From positions 36,117 through 100,116 of the forward strand of contig DATGIL010000096.1 in the NCBI GenBank assembly GCA_035295745.1: DNA of 64,000 bases. Direction: 5' to 3'. The position numbers were made by a program, and so were the translations under genes. Below are positions 44,886-54,100 of the stretch, in pieces (position 1 is the first letter of the stretch; the number at the start of each line of letters is the position of its first letter). This DNA comes from JAIQFL01 sp035295745 (lineage in GTDB: Bacteria; Acidobacteriota; Terriglobia; Bryobacterales; Bryobacteraceae). Below the pieces are notes generated by a model. The model saw only the letters and a list, made by a program, of their open reading frames with translations, had not been told where the DNA came from and made no database searches.

Positions 44886-45263
44886 TCACTTTTCGCGCAT
44901 TGCCTGGATCAACGCTTCCATGTGGTCGAGGTACCGGTCCAAAGCCCGCCGGCCCGCAGCAGCCAGGCGGTAATCCGACCGTGGCACTCGCCCTTCGAAC
45001 GTCTTGGTGCACGTCACGTAGCCCGCCTCTTCCAGTTTCCGCGCATGCACGCTGAGATTGCCGTCCGTCGCGTCGAGCAACTTCTTGAGCTCCGCGAAAG
45101 TCAACGAGTCGTTCACTGAAAGCGCGCTGAGAATGCCCAGTCGCAGCCTCTCATGGATCAGACGATCCAGCTTGGGTGCTGTCAACTCGGGCGGCACCGC
45201 GGCGGGCGCCACTGGACCTTTTCGTTCCTTCTCCCGCCGGACTGTATTCGTTTTACCCGCCAT
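44886..45263 (-). CDS. Winged-helix transcriptional regulator
   Basis: The 125-residue DNA-binding protein has a winged helix at about residues 35-112: RLGILSALSVNDSLTFAELK, LDATDGNLSVHARKLEEAGY and the wing EGRVPRSDYRLA. It resembles the HTH_27/MarR-like small regulators that usually control an adjacent membrane protein gene. The start overlaps the 3' end of the upstream membrane protein gene by 11 bases, so they are co-translated; uppS follows 12 bases after. Autoregulation through the AGTACTT sites at 45884 and 44844 is likely but inferred. No ligand domain is visible. Confidence 0.85.
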   Translation of the reverse strand: MAGKTNTVRREKERKGPVAPAAVPPELTAPKLDRLIHERLRLGILSALSVNDSLTFAELKKLLDATDGNLSVHARKLEEAGYVTCTKTFEGRVPRSDYRLAAAGRRALDRYLDHMEALIQAMREK

Positions 45264-45849
45264 ATTTCACCGCAATAATCGTACCGAAAAGAATATGCAA
45301 ACCTCCAAAACCGGTCGCCAGCGCTGCATTACCAGATCCCATCGGAAACAGCAGCACCAAGCCCCCCAGCGCCATAAAACATGATCCCATGACCGGCACC
45401 ACGCGCACCGATGCGCCGCCTCCCGACACGACCCCGGCGCCGTACAGCAGCAGCCACGTTCCCGGCAGAAACGCGGTCATGCCGGCGCGATAGAGGACGA
45501 CGGTCAAAGCCGCGCCCGCCAGCATCGAAGGCGTAAATCCGGCGACGAACTTCTTTCCGGGCCCCGACAGCAACGGAATCTTGACGTGGCGCGATTTAAG
45601 CGCCGTCGCGGCAATACCGATCAGGAAGGCCACCAACGCTTCCGCAATCCAGACTGCCATCCAATACCGCTTTCCCGCCGGCCGATCGGCAATCCAGGCG
45701 GCCAACAGCGCGGTCGACCCCATGAGCATGCCGCCGATCCCGGGCACCGCTGTGAAAGATCCGGCCCGCTCCATCGTCCTGCGGATATACCGCAAGTTGT
45801 CCATGGCATGCGCATGTAGTTCCACGGGTTCAGGCCGCGGGGTTGCCAT
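45253..45849 (-). CDS. Membrane protein co-transcribed with the winged-helix regulator
   Basis: The 198-residue protein starts MATPRPEPVELHAHAMDNL. About five membrane helices follow (for example FTAVPGIGGMLMGSTALLAAW, AVWIAEALVAFLIGIAATAL, GFTPSMLAGAALTVVLY and LLYGAGVVSGGGASVRVV). Pairs of such membrane proteins and small winged-helix regulators are common in acidobacteria; the function is unknown. I took the ATG at 45849. It lacks a ribosome site and lies a few bases past the predicted transcript start, so the message may be leaderless. Confidence 0.8.
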   Translation of the reverse strand: MATPRPEPVELHAHAMDNLRYIRRTMERAGSFTAVPGIGGMLMGSTALLAAWIADRPAGKRYWMAVWIAEALVAFLIGIAATALKSRHVKIPLLSGPGKKFVAGFTPSMLAGAALTVVLYRAGMTAFLPGTWLLLYGAGVVSGGGASVRVVPVMGSCFMALGGLVLLFPMGSGNAALATGFGGLHILFGTIIAVKYGG

Positions 45850-45855
45850 GCAGAT

Positions 45856-45891
45856 ATCATACGATCCACGCTTATCGATTTTCAAGTACTT
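45856..45891 (-). promoter_or_regulatory. Promoter and AAGTACTT palindrome of the membrane protein-regulator-uppS operon
   Basis: On the minus strand TTGAAA (45880-45885) and TATGAT (45856-45861) are 18 bases apart. The perfect 8-base palindrome AAGTACTT (45884-45891) overlaps the -35 element, as expected of a repressor operator. The start codon at 45849 lies at the expected transcript start. Confidence 0.45.
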
Positions 45892-45950
45892 TTCACTGTA
45901 AAGAGGGTACTGCCCGGGTACTGCCGGTGAGCTCTGGGTGCAGCGGGGGT

Positions 45951-47327
45951 CTAGGGTTTATCGCTTTTCGGGTGCTTTTGGAAGACTTTCTGGAAGGTAC
46001 GAACCACGACGTTCCGCCGCTTGGGGGGCGCCGTTTCCGGGTCTGGTAGGGTTGCCGGCATCGCCGGAGCGAGTGTCTGCAACTGCGTCTGAGGAGCCGC
46101 CGGGACCGCCGCCGTCGCCGGGGCCGGACTCTCCGCAGGTTCCGTTTTCCGCACGGCCGCGTGCGATGGCTCCGGAACGTCTGGGATCGAGCCGGTGATC
46201 CGCAGCCCCCGTACTGGGGGCGCCAAGGGCTTCCGCGGCCTCTCCGTGGGCCGCAATGGAGTTTGCACACCTGGAGCAAGATCCGGTACAGGCGCCGCTG
46301 CAACAGGCTCCGATGGTGGCACCGTAATGACTGCTGGCGCGGCTTGCACCGGCTGCACCGGCGCGGGCGTGCCAACCGTGAGCCGCATCATGTTCCGCTG
46401 CCGCATGACCGGATAGACGCTGGCTGCCGCCATTACTGTACTGACCGCGCACACCACCAACATTCGCGTTCGCCAGACGCTCGCCGGCCCTCCCGACTTG
46501 GCCGTCCCCGGCGCCTCGAGCAGGCCGATTTCGAGTGCGGCCCGAAACTCCGCCGCGGTCTGAAACCGCTTCTCCGGCTGTTTCTCCAATGCCTTCAAGA
46601 TCACGGCATTCAACCCGGCGCCGATCGCGGGATTCAACTCCATCGGTGGTGACGGAGGCGAGTTCTGGTGTTCCGTCATCACCGCGTATGCGGTCTCGCC
46701 CGTGAATGGCAGTCGCCCAGTTACCACCTCATAAAGCACCACGCCCGCCGAATAGGTATCGCTGCGCGTATCGGACACGCCGGCGACGCCTTGCTCAGGC
46801 GCCATGTAACAGGGCGACCCCGCGAACGACCCGGATTGTGTCAGCCGCGGACTGGCCTCCGTCTTGGCCAAACCGAAATCCGTCAGCTTCACGGATCCGT
46901 CAGGTACGACCATGATGTTTTCAGGCTTGATATCGCGGTGCACCACCCCGCGCTCATGTGCGTACGCCAATCCCTCCAGCATCTCCAGCACGTAACCGGT
47001 TCCCCGATCGAGGGGGAGCCGTTCGCGATTCAAAATGGCGCTCAGCGGCTCGCCTTGCACAAGTTCCATCACCATCACCGGACCGTGTGGTGTCGAAAGC
47101 GCATTGTAGACTTCCGCAATGTTCGGATGGTGGAGACTCGCCTGGACCTGAATCTCGCGCAGAAACCGGTCGGCCTCTTCGGGAAGGTGGCCATCCACCA
47201 GAACCTTAAGCGCGTCTCTCCGCCGCGTGATCACATGTTCCGCCGCGAAGACTTCGCCGTAAGCACCCCGGCCGATCCTCGACAGGATCCGATATTCGCC
47301 GACCTTCGCGGCTATGTTCAGGCTCAT
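45951..47327 (-). CDS. Active Ser/Thr protein kinase, single membrane span, proline-rich tail
   Basis: A Hanks-type kinase of 458 residues. The glycine loop is IGRGAYGEV (18-26). Lys41 lies in DALKVL, HRDIKPEN (130-137) carries the catalytic Asp132, and the DFG is at 150-152. The APE is intact (MAPEQG), so it should be active. A membrane segment at about 303-322 (RMLVVCAVSTVMAAASVYPV) is followed by a proline/alanine-rich extracytoplasmic tail with a basic end. The ATG at 47327 lies 13 bases after the stop of the pseudokinase gene, so the two form an operon. The longer upstream frame reads through the other gene and is not real. Confidence 0.9.
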   Translation of the reverse strand: MSLNIAAKVGEYRILSRIGRGAYGEVFAAEHVITRRRDALKVLVDGHLPEEADRFLREIQVQASLHHPNIAEVYNALSTPHGPVMVMELVQGEPLSAILNRERLPLDRGTGYVLEMLEGLAYAHERGVVHRDIKPENIMVVPDGSVKLTDFGLAKTEASPRLTQSGSFAGSPCYMAPEQGVAGVSDTRSDTYSAGVVLYEVVTGRLPFTGETAYAVMTEHQNSPPSPPMELNPAIGAGLNAVILKALEKQPEKRFQTAAEFRAALEIGLLEAPGTAKSGGPASVWRTRMLVVCAVSTVMAAASVYPVMRQRNMMRLTVGTPAPVQPVQAAPAVITVPPSEPVAAAPVPDLAPGVQTPLRPTERPRKPLAPPVRGLRITGSIPDVPEPSHAAVRKTEPAESPAPATAAVPAAPQTQLQTLAPAMPATLPDPETAPPKRRNVVVRTFQKVFQKHPKSDKP

Positions 47328-47340
47328 CGGTAGCGCCGCA

Positions 47341-48381
47341 TTACCTGGCGATAAACCACAGCACCACGAGTGCAACTCCCAAACACGTACCCGCAGCCAC
47401 CCCGATAGTGAGTTGTTGCTTCGACAGCGCCAGACTACCGCTTGCCGGTATCGCCGACGCCGCTGCGGCCAAACCCGGCGCCGGTGGCGGCGGCACGCTG
47501 GCCCTGGATGGCGGCCGGCGCTGCTCGGCGGTCGGCGGACGATCTGGTATCGCCGTCGCGCCTCCGCACGCCAGCACCAGCGTCTCGTCGAACTCCGCCG
47601 CGGTTTGATAACGCGCCGACGGCTCCTTAGCAAGCGCCTTTAGTATGACCGCCGCGAGTTCCTTCGGAACCGCCGGATTCACCTGGTCGGGCGACGCCGG
47701 CGCTTGCACCACTTGGGCCGCCATGAGCTCAAACTGGCTGGAACATACGAATGCCGGGCGCCCGCAGAGCATCTCGTATAAAACCATACCCACGGAATAC
47801 ACATCGCTCCGCGCGTCGACATCCACGCCGCCTTTTACCTGTTCCGGAGAAATGTAACTCATATTCCCGATCATCATCCCGACCGTCGTCAGTTTCGGAC
47901 TGGCCGCTCCTTTGGCCATCGAGAAACTTCCTAATTTGACGATCCCTCCAGGGCTGATGGTGATATTTTCGGGACTGATGTCGCGATGTACGATCTGTTC
48001 GCGGTGCGCACAGATCAAGGCCGAGAGAACTTGACGGATCAATGCGACCGCCTGGGTCCAGGGCAGCGGTCCCAGACTCAACTTCTCCGCCAGGCTCGTA
48101 CCCTCTACCAGTTCGGTAGTCATCACCAGATGGTGTTCGAGCACCATGGCGCTGAACATCATCACAATGTTCGGATGCAGAAGCTTGGCGTGCATCCGCA
48201 TCTCGCGCAAGAAGCGCTCCACGCGCTCCGGGTCTCCCTCGGCGCTCTCCGGAAGAGATCTCAGCGCTTCCAACCGTCCGGCCCGCAGATTCTTGACGCG
48301 ATACTCGATCCCACTCTTCGAACGCTTCAGAATATCGAGAAATTCATACCCGGAATACGTTTGGCCGACCTGAAATTCCAT
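47341..48381 (-). CDS. Pseudokinase of the Ser/Thr kinase fold with C-terminal membrane anchor
   Basis: The 346-residue protein aligns with Hanks-type kinases over its first ~270 residues, but key residues are changed. The ATP-binding Lys is Arg41 (EALRSL), HRDIKPEN is HRDISPEN (133-140, Lys to Ser), and DFG reads SFS (Asp to Ser152). The glycine loop is also broken (LKRSKSGIE). It should not phosphorylate normally and probably acts as an allosteric partner or scaffold. A single C-terminal helix (LTIGVAAGTCLGVALVVLWF) anchors it. An AGGAG ribosome site precedes the ATG. It is the first gene of an operon with an intact kinase. Confidence 0.85.
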   Translation of the reverse strand: MEFQVGQTYSGYEFLDILKRSKSGIEYRVKNLRAGRLEALRSLPESAEGDPERVERFLREMRMHAKLLHPNIVMMFSAMVLEHHLVMTTELVEGTSLAEKLSLGPLPWTQAVALIRQVLSALICAHREQIVHRDISPENITISPGGIVKLGSFSMAKGAASPKLTTVGMMIGNMSYISPEQVKGGVDVDARSDVYSVGMVLYEMLCGRPAFVCSSQFELMAAQVVQAPASPDQVNPAVPKELAAVILKALAKEPSARYQTAAEFDETLVLACGGATAIPDRPPTAEQRRPPSRASVPPPPAPGLAAAASAIPASGSLALSKQQLTIGVAAGTCLGVALVVLWFIAR

Positions 48382-48419
48382 TTGATCTCCTGGGGTAAAT
48401 CAAACCACATGCCGTCCCG

Positions 48420-48449
48420 ATTCTAGGGCGGTATTTCAAAGGAGATCAA
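48420..48449 (-). promoter_or_regulatory. Candidate promoter of the kinase operon
   Basis: On the minus strand TTGATC (48444-48449) and TAGAAT (48420-48425) are 18 bases apart. This gives a leader of about 30 bases that ends in the AGGAG ribosome site before the ATG at 48381. Confidence 0.45.
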
Positions 48450-48489
48450 TCGGTAGAACGTTAATAGACACCGGACAACCAAAGTCGTA

Positions 48490-49758
48490 TCAGTGTGTGA
48501 AGATCGTTACGTCCACGTTCATACCGGGACGCAGAACCAAGCCTTCTTGTTCATCTACAAGGATTTTCACAGGAATACGTTGCACCACTTTTACGAAATT
48601 CCCGGTGGCATTCTCGGGCGGCAGCAGACTCAGCTTCGATCCGGTGGCTCCCGAAATGGAATCAACGTGACCTTTCACACTTTTTGCGTACATATCCACC
48701 TTGATTTCCACCCTCTGCCCGGGCCGAACATTGGCCAACTGCGTCTCTTTGAAGTTCGCGGTAATCCAGATATCGTTGAGCGGAATTATCGTCATCAACC
48801 CCTGGCCTGGAGACAGAATCTGCCCCGGCTCGACACTTTTGCGAGTGACGACGCCATCCACCGGCGCGACTATATTGGTGTAACCGAGTTGTAGTTCGGC
48901 TGCTTCCAGATTCGCCTTTGCCGCGGCCAGCGCCGCTTGGAAACCGCCGACATCAGCCGTGCGGATGTCCACTTGCTTCCGGTTGGCAACCGATGTCTCT
49001 ACTTGCGCCTGAGCCTGGCCCACGTGAGTTTGTGCGACATCCAGCGCAGCTTTACGAATGGCGGCTTCCTTCTCAGCCGACGCCAGTTTCTCCTGCGCAG
49101 CCTGCAACTCGCTCTCTGCCACGCGCGCCCCCGCAACATATGCGTCGTACTGCTGGCGCGAGATCTCGGCCTTTTCCACCAGGGGCTTCATGCGCGCCAG
49201 ATCCGCCTGAGCGCGTTCGTTAGACGCCCGCTTTGCGTCAATATTGGCCCTCGCAAACTGCAGATCCGACCCGGATGCCTGTTCGTACGCGATCCGTGAC
49301 CGCTCCACTTCCGCCTGCATGCTGGCCAAGCCCGCGGACGCTGCCGAGGTGCCCGACTGCGTGGTCTCATTCGTCCAGGGCACCGTCACCTGTGCGGAGC
49401 GCAATTGGCTCTCCGCAAGCAGCACGGCAGCTTTCGCCGAATCCACCTTAGCCTGGAAATCGCGCGGGTCGATGCGTACGAGCACCTGCCCGGCTTTGAC
49501 CGCGTCGTTTTCGTGCACCAGCACTTCGATGACGCTGCCCGCTACCTTGGACGCGATCGGGCTGATATGCCCATCCACATTGGCGTCGTCCGACGAGACG
49601 CGGTCCTGGAAATGCACGTACGCCCAAGCTCCTACAGCAACCAATATCAAAAGGAGCAGGAAAACCACCACTCGCATTGGCGCGCCTCGCCGCGCCGGGC
49701 GGCGGACCGCCGGTGATGCGATTTCCGGTTTTGCGAGATCTTCCGCGACGTTGGGCAT
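48490..49758 (-). CDS. emrA: HlyD/EmrA-type membrane fusion protein of a multidrug efflux pump
   Basis: The 422-residue protein has an N-terminal membrane anchor (MRVVVFLLLLILVAVGAWAY, about 28-47). A biotinyl-lipoyl-like half (VDGHISPIASKVAGSVIEVL), a long coiled-coil hairpin (about 110-275, with KASNERAQADLARMKPLVEK-type heptads), and a return barrel (YTNIVAPVDGVVTRKSVEPG) follow. It bridges the inner-membrane MFS pump to the TolC-like channel. It is the last gene of the efflux operon, 165 bases after emrB. That gap contains no convincing gene. Confidence 0.9.
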   Translation of the reverse strand: MPNVAEDLAKPEIASPAVRRPARRGAPMRVVVFLLLLILVAVGAWAYVHFQDRVSSDDANVDGHISPIASKVAGSVIEVLVHENDAVKAGQVLVRIDPRDFQAKVDSAKAAVLLAESQLRSAQVTVPWTNETTQSGTSAASAGLASMQAEVERSRIAYEQASGSDLQFARANIDAKRASNERAQADLARMKPLVEKAEISRQQYDAYVAGARVAESELQAAQEKLASAEKEAAIRKAALDVAQTHVGQAQAQVETSVANRKQVDIRTADVGGFQAALAAAKANLEAAELQLGYTNIVAPVDGVVTRKSVEPGQILSPGQGLMTIIPLNDIWITANFKETQLANVRPGQRVEIKVDMYAKSVKGHVDSISGATGSKLSLLPPENATGNFVKVVQRIPVKILVDEQEGLVLRPGMNVDVTIFTH

Positions 49759-49923
49759 TGCTGATAAACCTTCTCTCTGGAGAATACCGCAGGATCGGGG
49801 CCAATCCCCGCAACCAGCTCAACTCTTTAATTTCAAATAGCTTACAAAACGCGGGGAGGTTTCCCCGGGCAGCGACAGCCCATATTTGGGCAGCGATGTG
49901 GCACCCGGAGGCGGCTTCCTCCG

Positions 49924-51504
49924 TCACCGCTTGCGAATCAGGAACATCAGCGGCACGATCACCACAAACAGGACCGCCATGACCCAGAACGCGTCCGCGA
50001 AGGCCAGCATGTTCGCCTGCCGCAACATCGAGCCGTAGATCATTCCGTGGGCTTGCATCGCTGCATCCGGCCCTGACGAGCCTTGCGCGTGCAGCAGCAT
50101 TCCCGCCCGTTGCAACGCCGCCTGGTAGACCGGGTCATAGGGCGTGAGGTGAGCGGTGAGCACCTGCTGATGGAATTGCGCTCGACGTGCCAGCAGCGTC
50201 GTTACCGTCGCGATTCCCGAACTGCCTCCCACATTCCGCGCCAGATTGAACAGTCCCGTAGCGTAATTCGTTCGCTCCTTGGGAATGTACGCAAATGCCA
50301 CCACGCTGATCGGCACAAACAGAAACGCCAATCCTGTACTCTGAATAACTCGCGCCCAGAGCGCCGTCTGGTAGTCGACTTCGAGATTGAACCTCGACAT
50401 CAGATAGAGCCCGGTCGCCGACACCACCACCCCAAAGATCACCAGCCACCGTGCCGCATAGCGACGCAACAGAAGTCCCACCAGCGGCATGCAAAGCAGC
50501 ACCACCAGTCCGCCCGGGGAAAGCACCAGTCCGCTGAGCATCGCCGTATAGCCCAGCAGCGTCTGCAAAAACAGCGGCAACAGCGCGGTGCTTCCATACA
50601 GCACGAATCCCAGCACCAGCATCGAGACCGTGGCCAGCATGTAATTCCGATCTTTCAGAATCCGAAAATCGATTACCGGCTCCTTCTGCCGCAACTCCCA
50701 AAACACCACCGCTACCAGGCACACCACCATGACCACCGCAAATGTCACAATGAAATGCGACGCGAACCAGTCCTCACGCTGGCCTTCGTCCAGCACCACT
50801 TCGAGCGCGCCCAGGCCGGTCGCCAACAATCCCAGCCCCCAGTAATCGACCTTCACCTTCCCGAAGGCCTTCCGCACGAGATACGGCGGGTCGAAAATCA
50901 GAAACGCCGCCAGACCGAGCGCCAGCAGGCCGACTGGAATATTGATGAAGAAGATCCAACGCCAACTGTAGTTGTCGGTAATCCAACCGCCCAGAGTGGG
51001 CCCGACGATCGGAGCCAGCACCACTCCCATCCCATAGACCGCCATGGCGGTGCCGTGTCTCTCCCGCGGAAACGTCTCGACCAGAATGGCCTGCGAGATC
51101 GGCTGCAGTGCACCCCCGCCGATCCCTTGCAGCACCCGGAAAAACACCAGCATGCCCAACGAGGGCGCGAGCCCACACAGAAACGAGCTCACTGTAAATA
51201 CCGCCACGCAGATCATATAGAATCGTTTGCGCCCGAACAGCATCGAGAACCAGCCGCCCATCGGCAAAATGATCGCGTTTGAAACCAGGTAAGACGTGAG
51301 CACCCATGTGGACTCGTCCACACTCGCCGAAAGATCTCCGGCAATGTGTGGCAGCGCCACATTGGCCACACTGGTGTCCAGCACCTCCATGAAGGTGGCG
51401 AGCATTACCGTCATGGCGATGATCCAAGGGTTGATTTTCGGCAGGTCGAATGCGTCAGCGCGCCCTCGCGGCCGAAGATCGAGGTCCTCGATCCCGGCCT
51501 GCAA
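49924..51504 (-). CDS. emrB: DHA2-family MFS drug efflux pump (EmrB/QacA type)
   Basis: The 526-residue inner-membrane protein has 14 predicted spans. The DHA2 motif sequence is ATFMEVLDTSVANVALPHIAGDL (motif D1) followed by WVLTSYLVSNAIILPMGGW, and motif A is MLFGRKRFY. Motif C-like GPTLGGWITDNYSWRWIFFIN is also present. It exports hydrophobic drugs in exchange for protons. It starts 1 base after the TolC-like gene stops and is followed by the EmrA-like gene, which makes a complete tripartite pump. No TetR or MarR regulator is adjacent. Confidence 0.93.
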   Translation of the reverse strand: MQAGIEDLDLRPRGRADAFDLPKINPWIIAMTVMLATFMEVLDTSVANVALPHIAGDLSASVDESTWVLTSYLVSNAIILPMGGWFSMLFGRKRFYMICVAVFTVSSFLCGLAPSLGMLVFFRVLQGIGGGALQPISQAILVETFPRERHGTAMAVYGMGVVLAPIVGPTLGGWITDNYSWRWIFFINIPVGLLALGLAAFLIFDPPYLVRKAFGKVKVDYWGLGLLATGLGALEVVLDEGQREDWFASHFIVTFAVVMVVCLVAVVFWELRQKEPVIDFRILKDRNYMLATVSMLVLGFVLYGSTALLPLFLQTLLGYTAMLSGLVLSPGGLVVLLCMPLVGLLLRRYAARWLVIFGVVVSATGLYLMSRFNLEVDYQTALWARVIQSTGLAFLFVPISVVAFAYIPKERTNYATGLFNLARNVGGSSGIATVTTLLARRAQFHQQVLTAHLTPYDPVYQAALQRAGMLLHAQGSSGPDAAMQAHGMIYGSMLRQANMLAFADAFWVMAVLFVVIVPLMFLIRKR

Positions 51505-51505
51505 G

Positions 51506-52813
51506 TTACCTGGCGTACACCGCCTCCATCTGTCCTACGGCGTGGGCCAGGTCGGCGCGCGACTGGTTATACCGGTAGAGCGCCGCGATCTGATTGTCGT
51601 TGGCCCGCGACAGCTCATCCTGCGCCGTGATCACTTCGATGTTGTTGGCAACTCCAGCCTGAAAGCGATCGCGCGCCTGTGTGACCTCCTGCTTCGCAAG
51701 GTCCACTCCCAGATTTGCAACCGCCACCTCGTTGCGCGCCGATTCCAATTGCGCAATCGCCGTCTTCACTTCCAGTGCGATGCGATTCCGCAGTTCCTGT
51801 TCCTGCTGCTTCAGTTGCCGGATGGCCAGTTCCGACTGCGCGCGCTGCGCCTGGATCCGCCCGCCCGTGAACAGCGGAAAATCTAAACTGGCTTCGTACA
51901 GGTATACCGGAATCGCATTGGTGGGAGTCAACCCCTGCTCGAGCCAGCTACCGGAGAGGGTCAGCCTGGGAAGCCGCTGGTCAGCCGCCGACTTCTGTTC
52001 CAATCCCACCCTCTGCTCCTGCGCCTGAATCTGGCGCAGCTCCGGCCTCGCTCCGTACGCCCGCTCGAGTGTCTGATCCGCCGAGACCGCGGGCGTATCG
52101 AAGAAGCTCACCTGATCCGCCAGTTCGATCGTGCGATGCGGATCCACGCTGAGCAGGCGCCCCAGACCGTAGAGGGAAGTTTCTAGTTGCGTGCGCGCGA
52201 CAATCAGCCGCTGTTTCTCATTCTGCAACTGTACGTTCGAGCGCAAAGTATCGATCCCGGTACCGACGCCGTTCTTCTGCAGATCCGCCGCCTGATCGTA
52301 TAGCGCCTGCGCCAGTTCCACACGCGATTCAGCGGCTTGCACATCGGCACTCGCCCTCTGGCTTCCGAGGTATTGCGAGACCACCAGCAACACGCTCTCT
52401 TCCCGCACCGACATCTCCTGTGCACGGCTCGCATCGACGCCGATTTGCGAGGAACGATAGCGCCGCCACAATGTCAGATCGAACACCGGCGCGTTGAATC
52501 CAACACCCGCCTGCGCCACATAATAGGGTCCGATGTGTTGCGGAAAGCCCGGAAAACTGAACCCGATCGCAGTCTCGAGGTTGACGCGATGCACGGTCTC
52601 GGCGACGTTCCCGTTCACCTGCGGCAACAGCGCCGATCGCGCCAACAGCCGGTCCTGCTGGCTTTGTGAGACTCCCAGGTTGGCCAGAATTACCTGGGGA
52701 TTCTGTTTCAATGCCAGCGAAACGGCGTCGCGGAGAGTGAGTCGGAGGGGCCCGTTATCTTGCGCCAGGGCCGCAGGAGCCAGCGCCAGCAGAATCAGAA
52801 CTTTCGGATGCAC
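51506..52813 (-). CDS. TolC-like outer-membrane channel protein
   Basis: An outer-membrane efflux protein of about 435 residues. It has a signal peptide (VHPKVLILLALAPAALAQ), two homologous OEP halves, and long alpha-helical stretches (for example KSAADQRLPRLTLSGSWLEQ and QSELAIRQLKQQEQELRNRI). I chose the GTG at 52813 because it directly precedes the signal peptide; the longer frame has no ribosome site and a poor N-terminus. It forms the trimeric exit duct for the EmrA-EmrB pump encoded immediately downstream. It is the first gene of the operon. Confidence 0.88.
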   Translation of the reverse strand: MHPKVLILLALAPAALAQDNGPLRLTLRDAVSLALKQNPQVILANLGVSQSQQDRLLARSALLPQVNGNVAETVHRVNLETAIGFSFPGFPQHIGPYYVAQAGVGFNAPVFDLTLWRRYRSSQIGVDASRAQEMSVREESVLLVVSQYLGSQRASADVQAAESRVELAQALYDQAADLQKNGVGTGIDTLRSNVQLQNEKQRLIVARTQLETSLYGLGRLLSVDPHRTIELADQVSFFDTPAVSADQTLERAYGARPELRQIQAQEQRVGLEQKSAADQRLPRLTLSGSWLEQGLTPTNAIPVYLYEASLDFPLFTGGRIQAQRAQSELAIRQLKQQEQELRNRIALEVKTAIAQLESARNEVAVANLGVDLAKQEVTQARDRFQAGVANNIEVITAQDELSRANDNQIAALYRYNQSRADLAHAVGQMEAVYAR

Positions 52814-52945
52814 GTCTACATCGAAAGCACCTGAAATGCCAAACCTCAGCCCGCAACCCACTCATTCACGAGCAGTTGGCAGCCGTGTACCGCCCATATG
52901 TCAGCAAGAGGCCCAAATAGTGGCAGACTCGCATGCACCGGGCCG

Positions 52946-53683
52946 TCAACCGGCTGTTCTGGACCGAAATCGCAGGCACCGAATTCGCAGTTGCCGCCCG
53001 CGAAACAGGACTCCGACCGCAGACAATAAAGCGATCAGCGAACCGCTGGATGGCTCGGGCGCGGACTGAGGGACTTGCAGATCCTGCGTGACTCGCGAAT
53101 CCAGCGCGAGAAACTCCTGGTTCCCTGCCGAGGAATCCGCTGGCGTGTAGATCATCAGTTCCCGATAAGCGGCCGGGAGCCATGCTGGCGCCGCTGTGAT
53201 TCCGTCCACGATATTTTCGGCACTCAATTGGAGCGCGCTCTGGTTCGGACGGAACAAAGTCTCTGAGGGAGTAAACAAATTCCAGATGGCGTACTGGAAA
53301 TCGGTAACCCAGTCGGCGTCGGCGCCCACACTGCCTGACGCAAGCTGGTACAGTAACACAGCGGCCACATCGTACTTCACTGAGTCACTCTGCGCAGGCG
53401 GCATCTCCGCAAAGCGCGCATATTCCAACGGATTCGGCCCGCCAAGGCTGGATAAGTTATACTGCAACGTTCCTGAGGGCACGTAGGTTGTGTGGCCGCT
53501 GTCATCGCACAGCAGCGATTGATTCGGCATACCGTCGACCGTGGCGACTGCGAATCCGTTATAAGTTCCGTTCTCGTAGACCGCAGGCAAACCGGTAAAC
53601 TGAACGTCTACCGTACCAGCATGGCAGAATGAGACTGCAAGCAAGATCAATAGGGCCTTACTACCAAAGGGGCAAGATAACAT
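52946..53683 (-). CDS. Exported PEP-CTERM-like protein
   Basis: The 245-residue protein has a signal peptide (MLSCPFGSKALLILLAVSFCHA). The middle part is beta-rich (GTVDVQFTGLPAVYENGTYN). The C-terminus has PEPSSGSLIALLSAVGVL followed by an Arg-rich end, the pattern of PEP-CTERM sorting signals handled by exosortase/EpsH systems. The arginine run is followed by about 15 extra residues, which is slightly atypical. I chose the ATG at 53683 over an upstream TTG. The function of the mature protein is unknown. No exosortase gene lies in this window. Confidence 0.72.
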   Translation of the reverse strand: MLSCPFGSKALLILLAVSFCHAGTVDVQFTGLPAVYENGTYNGFAVATVDGMPNQSLLCDDSGHTTYVPSGTLQYNLSSLGGPNPLEYARFAEMPPAQSDSVKYDVAAVLLYQLASGSVGADADWVTDFQYAIWNLFTPSETLFRPNQSALQLSAENIVDGITAAPAWLPAAYRELMIYTPADSSAGNQEFLALDSRVTQDLQVPQSAPEPSSGSLIALLSAVGVLFRGRQLRIRCLRFRSRTAG

Positions 53684-54100
53684 CGCACTGACGATTGTAG
53701 CTTCTATAGTTAATAGTCGGATGATACATGAAGTACTCAAGGCACTAGGCTTACCGTTGCTGTAGGTTAGTTTTGTCTGCTAACGCCAGTCAGTGGTACT
53801 GTCGAGATTCTTTGGATCGCCTCAAACTGAGTGGGAGGCATCCAGGCCCTGTAGATCACACAAAAAGGACGCAAACGACTCAAATCCGGGATCGGCCGCG
53901 GAGACGCACACGACCGGAGAAGGACGCTAGTACCACCCGCAGGAAGGAAGCACCTCTGCGTCCCCTGCCCCGCTCCGGCGACTTGAATAAACGGCGTTGC
54001 GGGACCGCCTGGCGTGGCCAATGAAGCGCCGGAACAGAGTAAACCAGGATTTATCGCACCTGGTTCTCAGCGTCTCGCGGATGGATGCAACCTCTTTTCC
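53684..54100. other. Intergenic region without a recognisable gene
   Basis: This 417-base stretch lies between the start of the PEP-CTERM-like gene and the stop of the M1 aminopeptidase. Short open frames are present but have no ribosome site or protein-like composition. The first ~100 bases probably hold the promoter of the PEP-CTERM-like gene. I see no RNA gene or repeat. Confidence 0.5.

Noticed and set aside
47328..47633. N-terminal extension of the active kinase
   Set aside because: It overlaps the pseudokinase gene in another frame and is Arg-rich; the kinase fold begins at the ATG at 47327.
49759..49923. A small gene or regulator between emrA and emrB
   Set aside because: The only frames run antisense-like into emrA and have no ribosome site or HTH motif.
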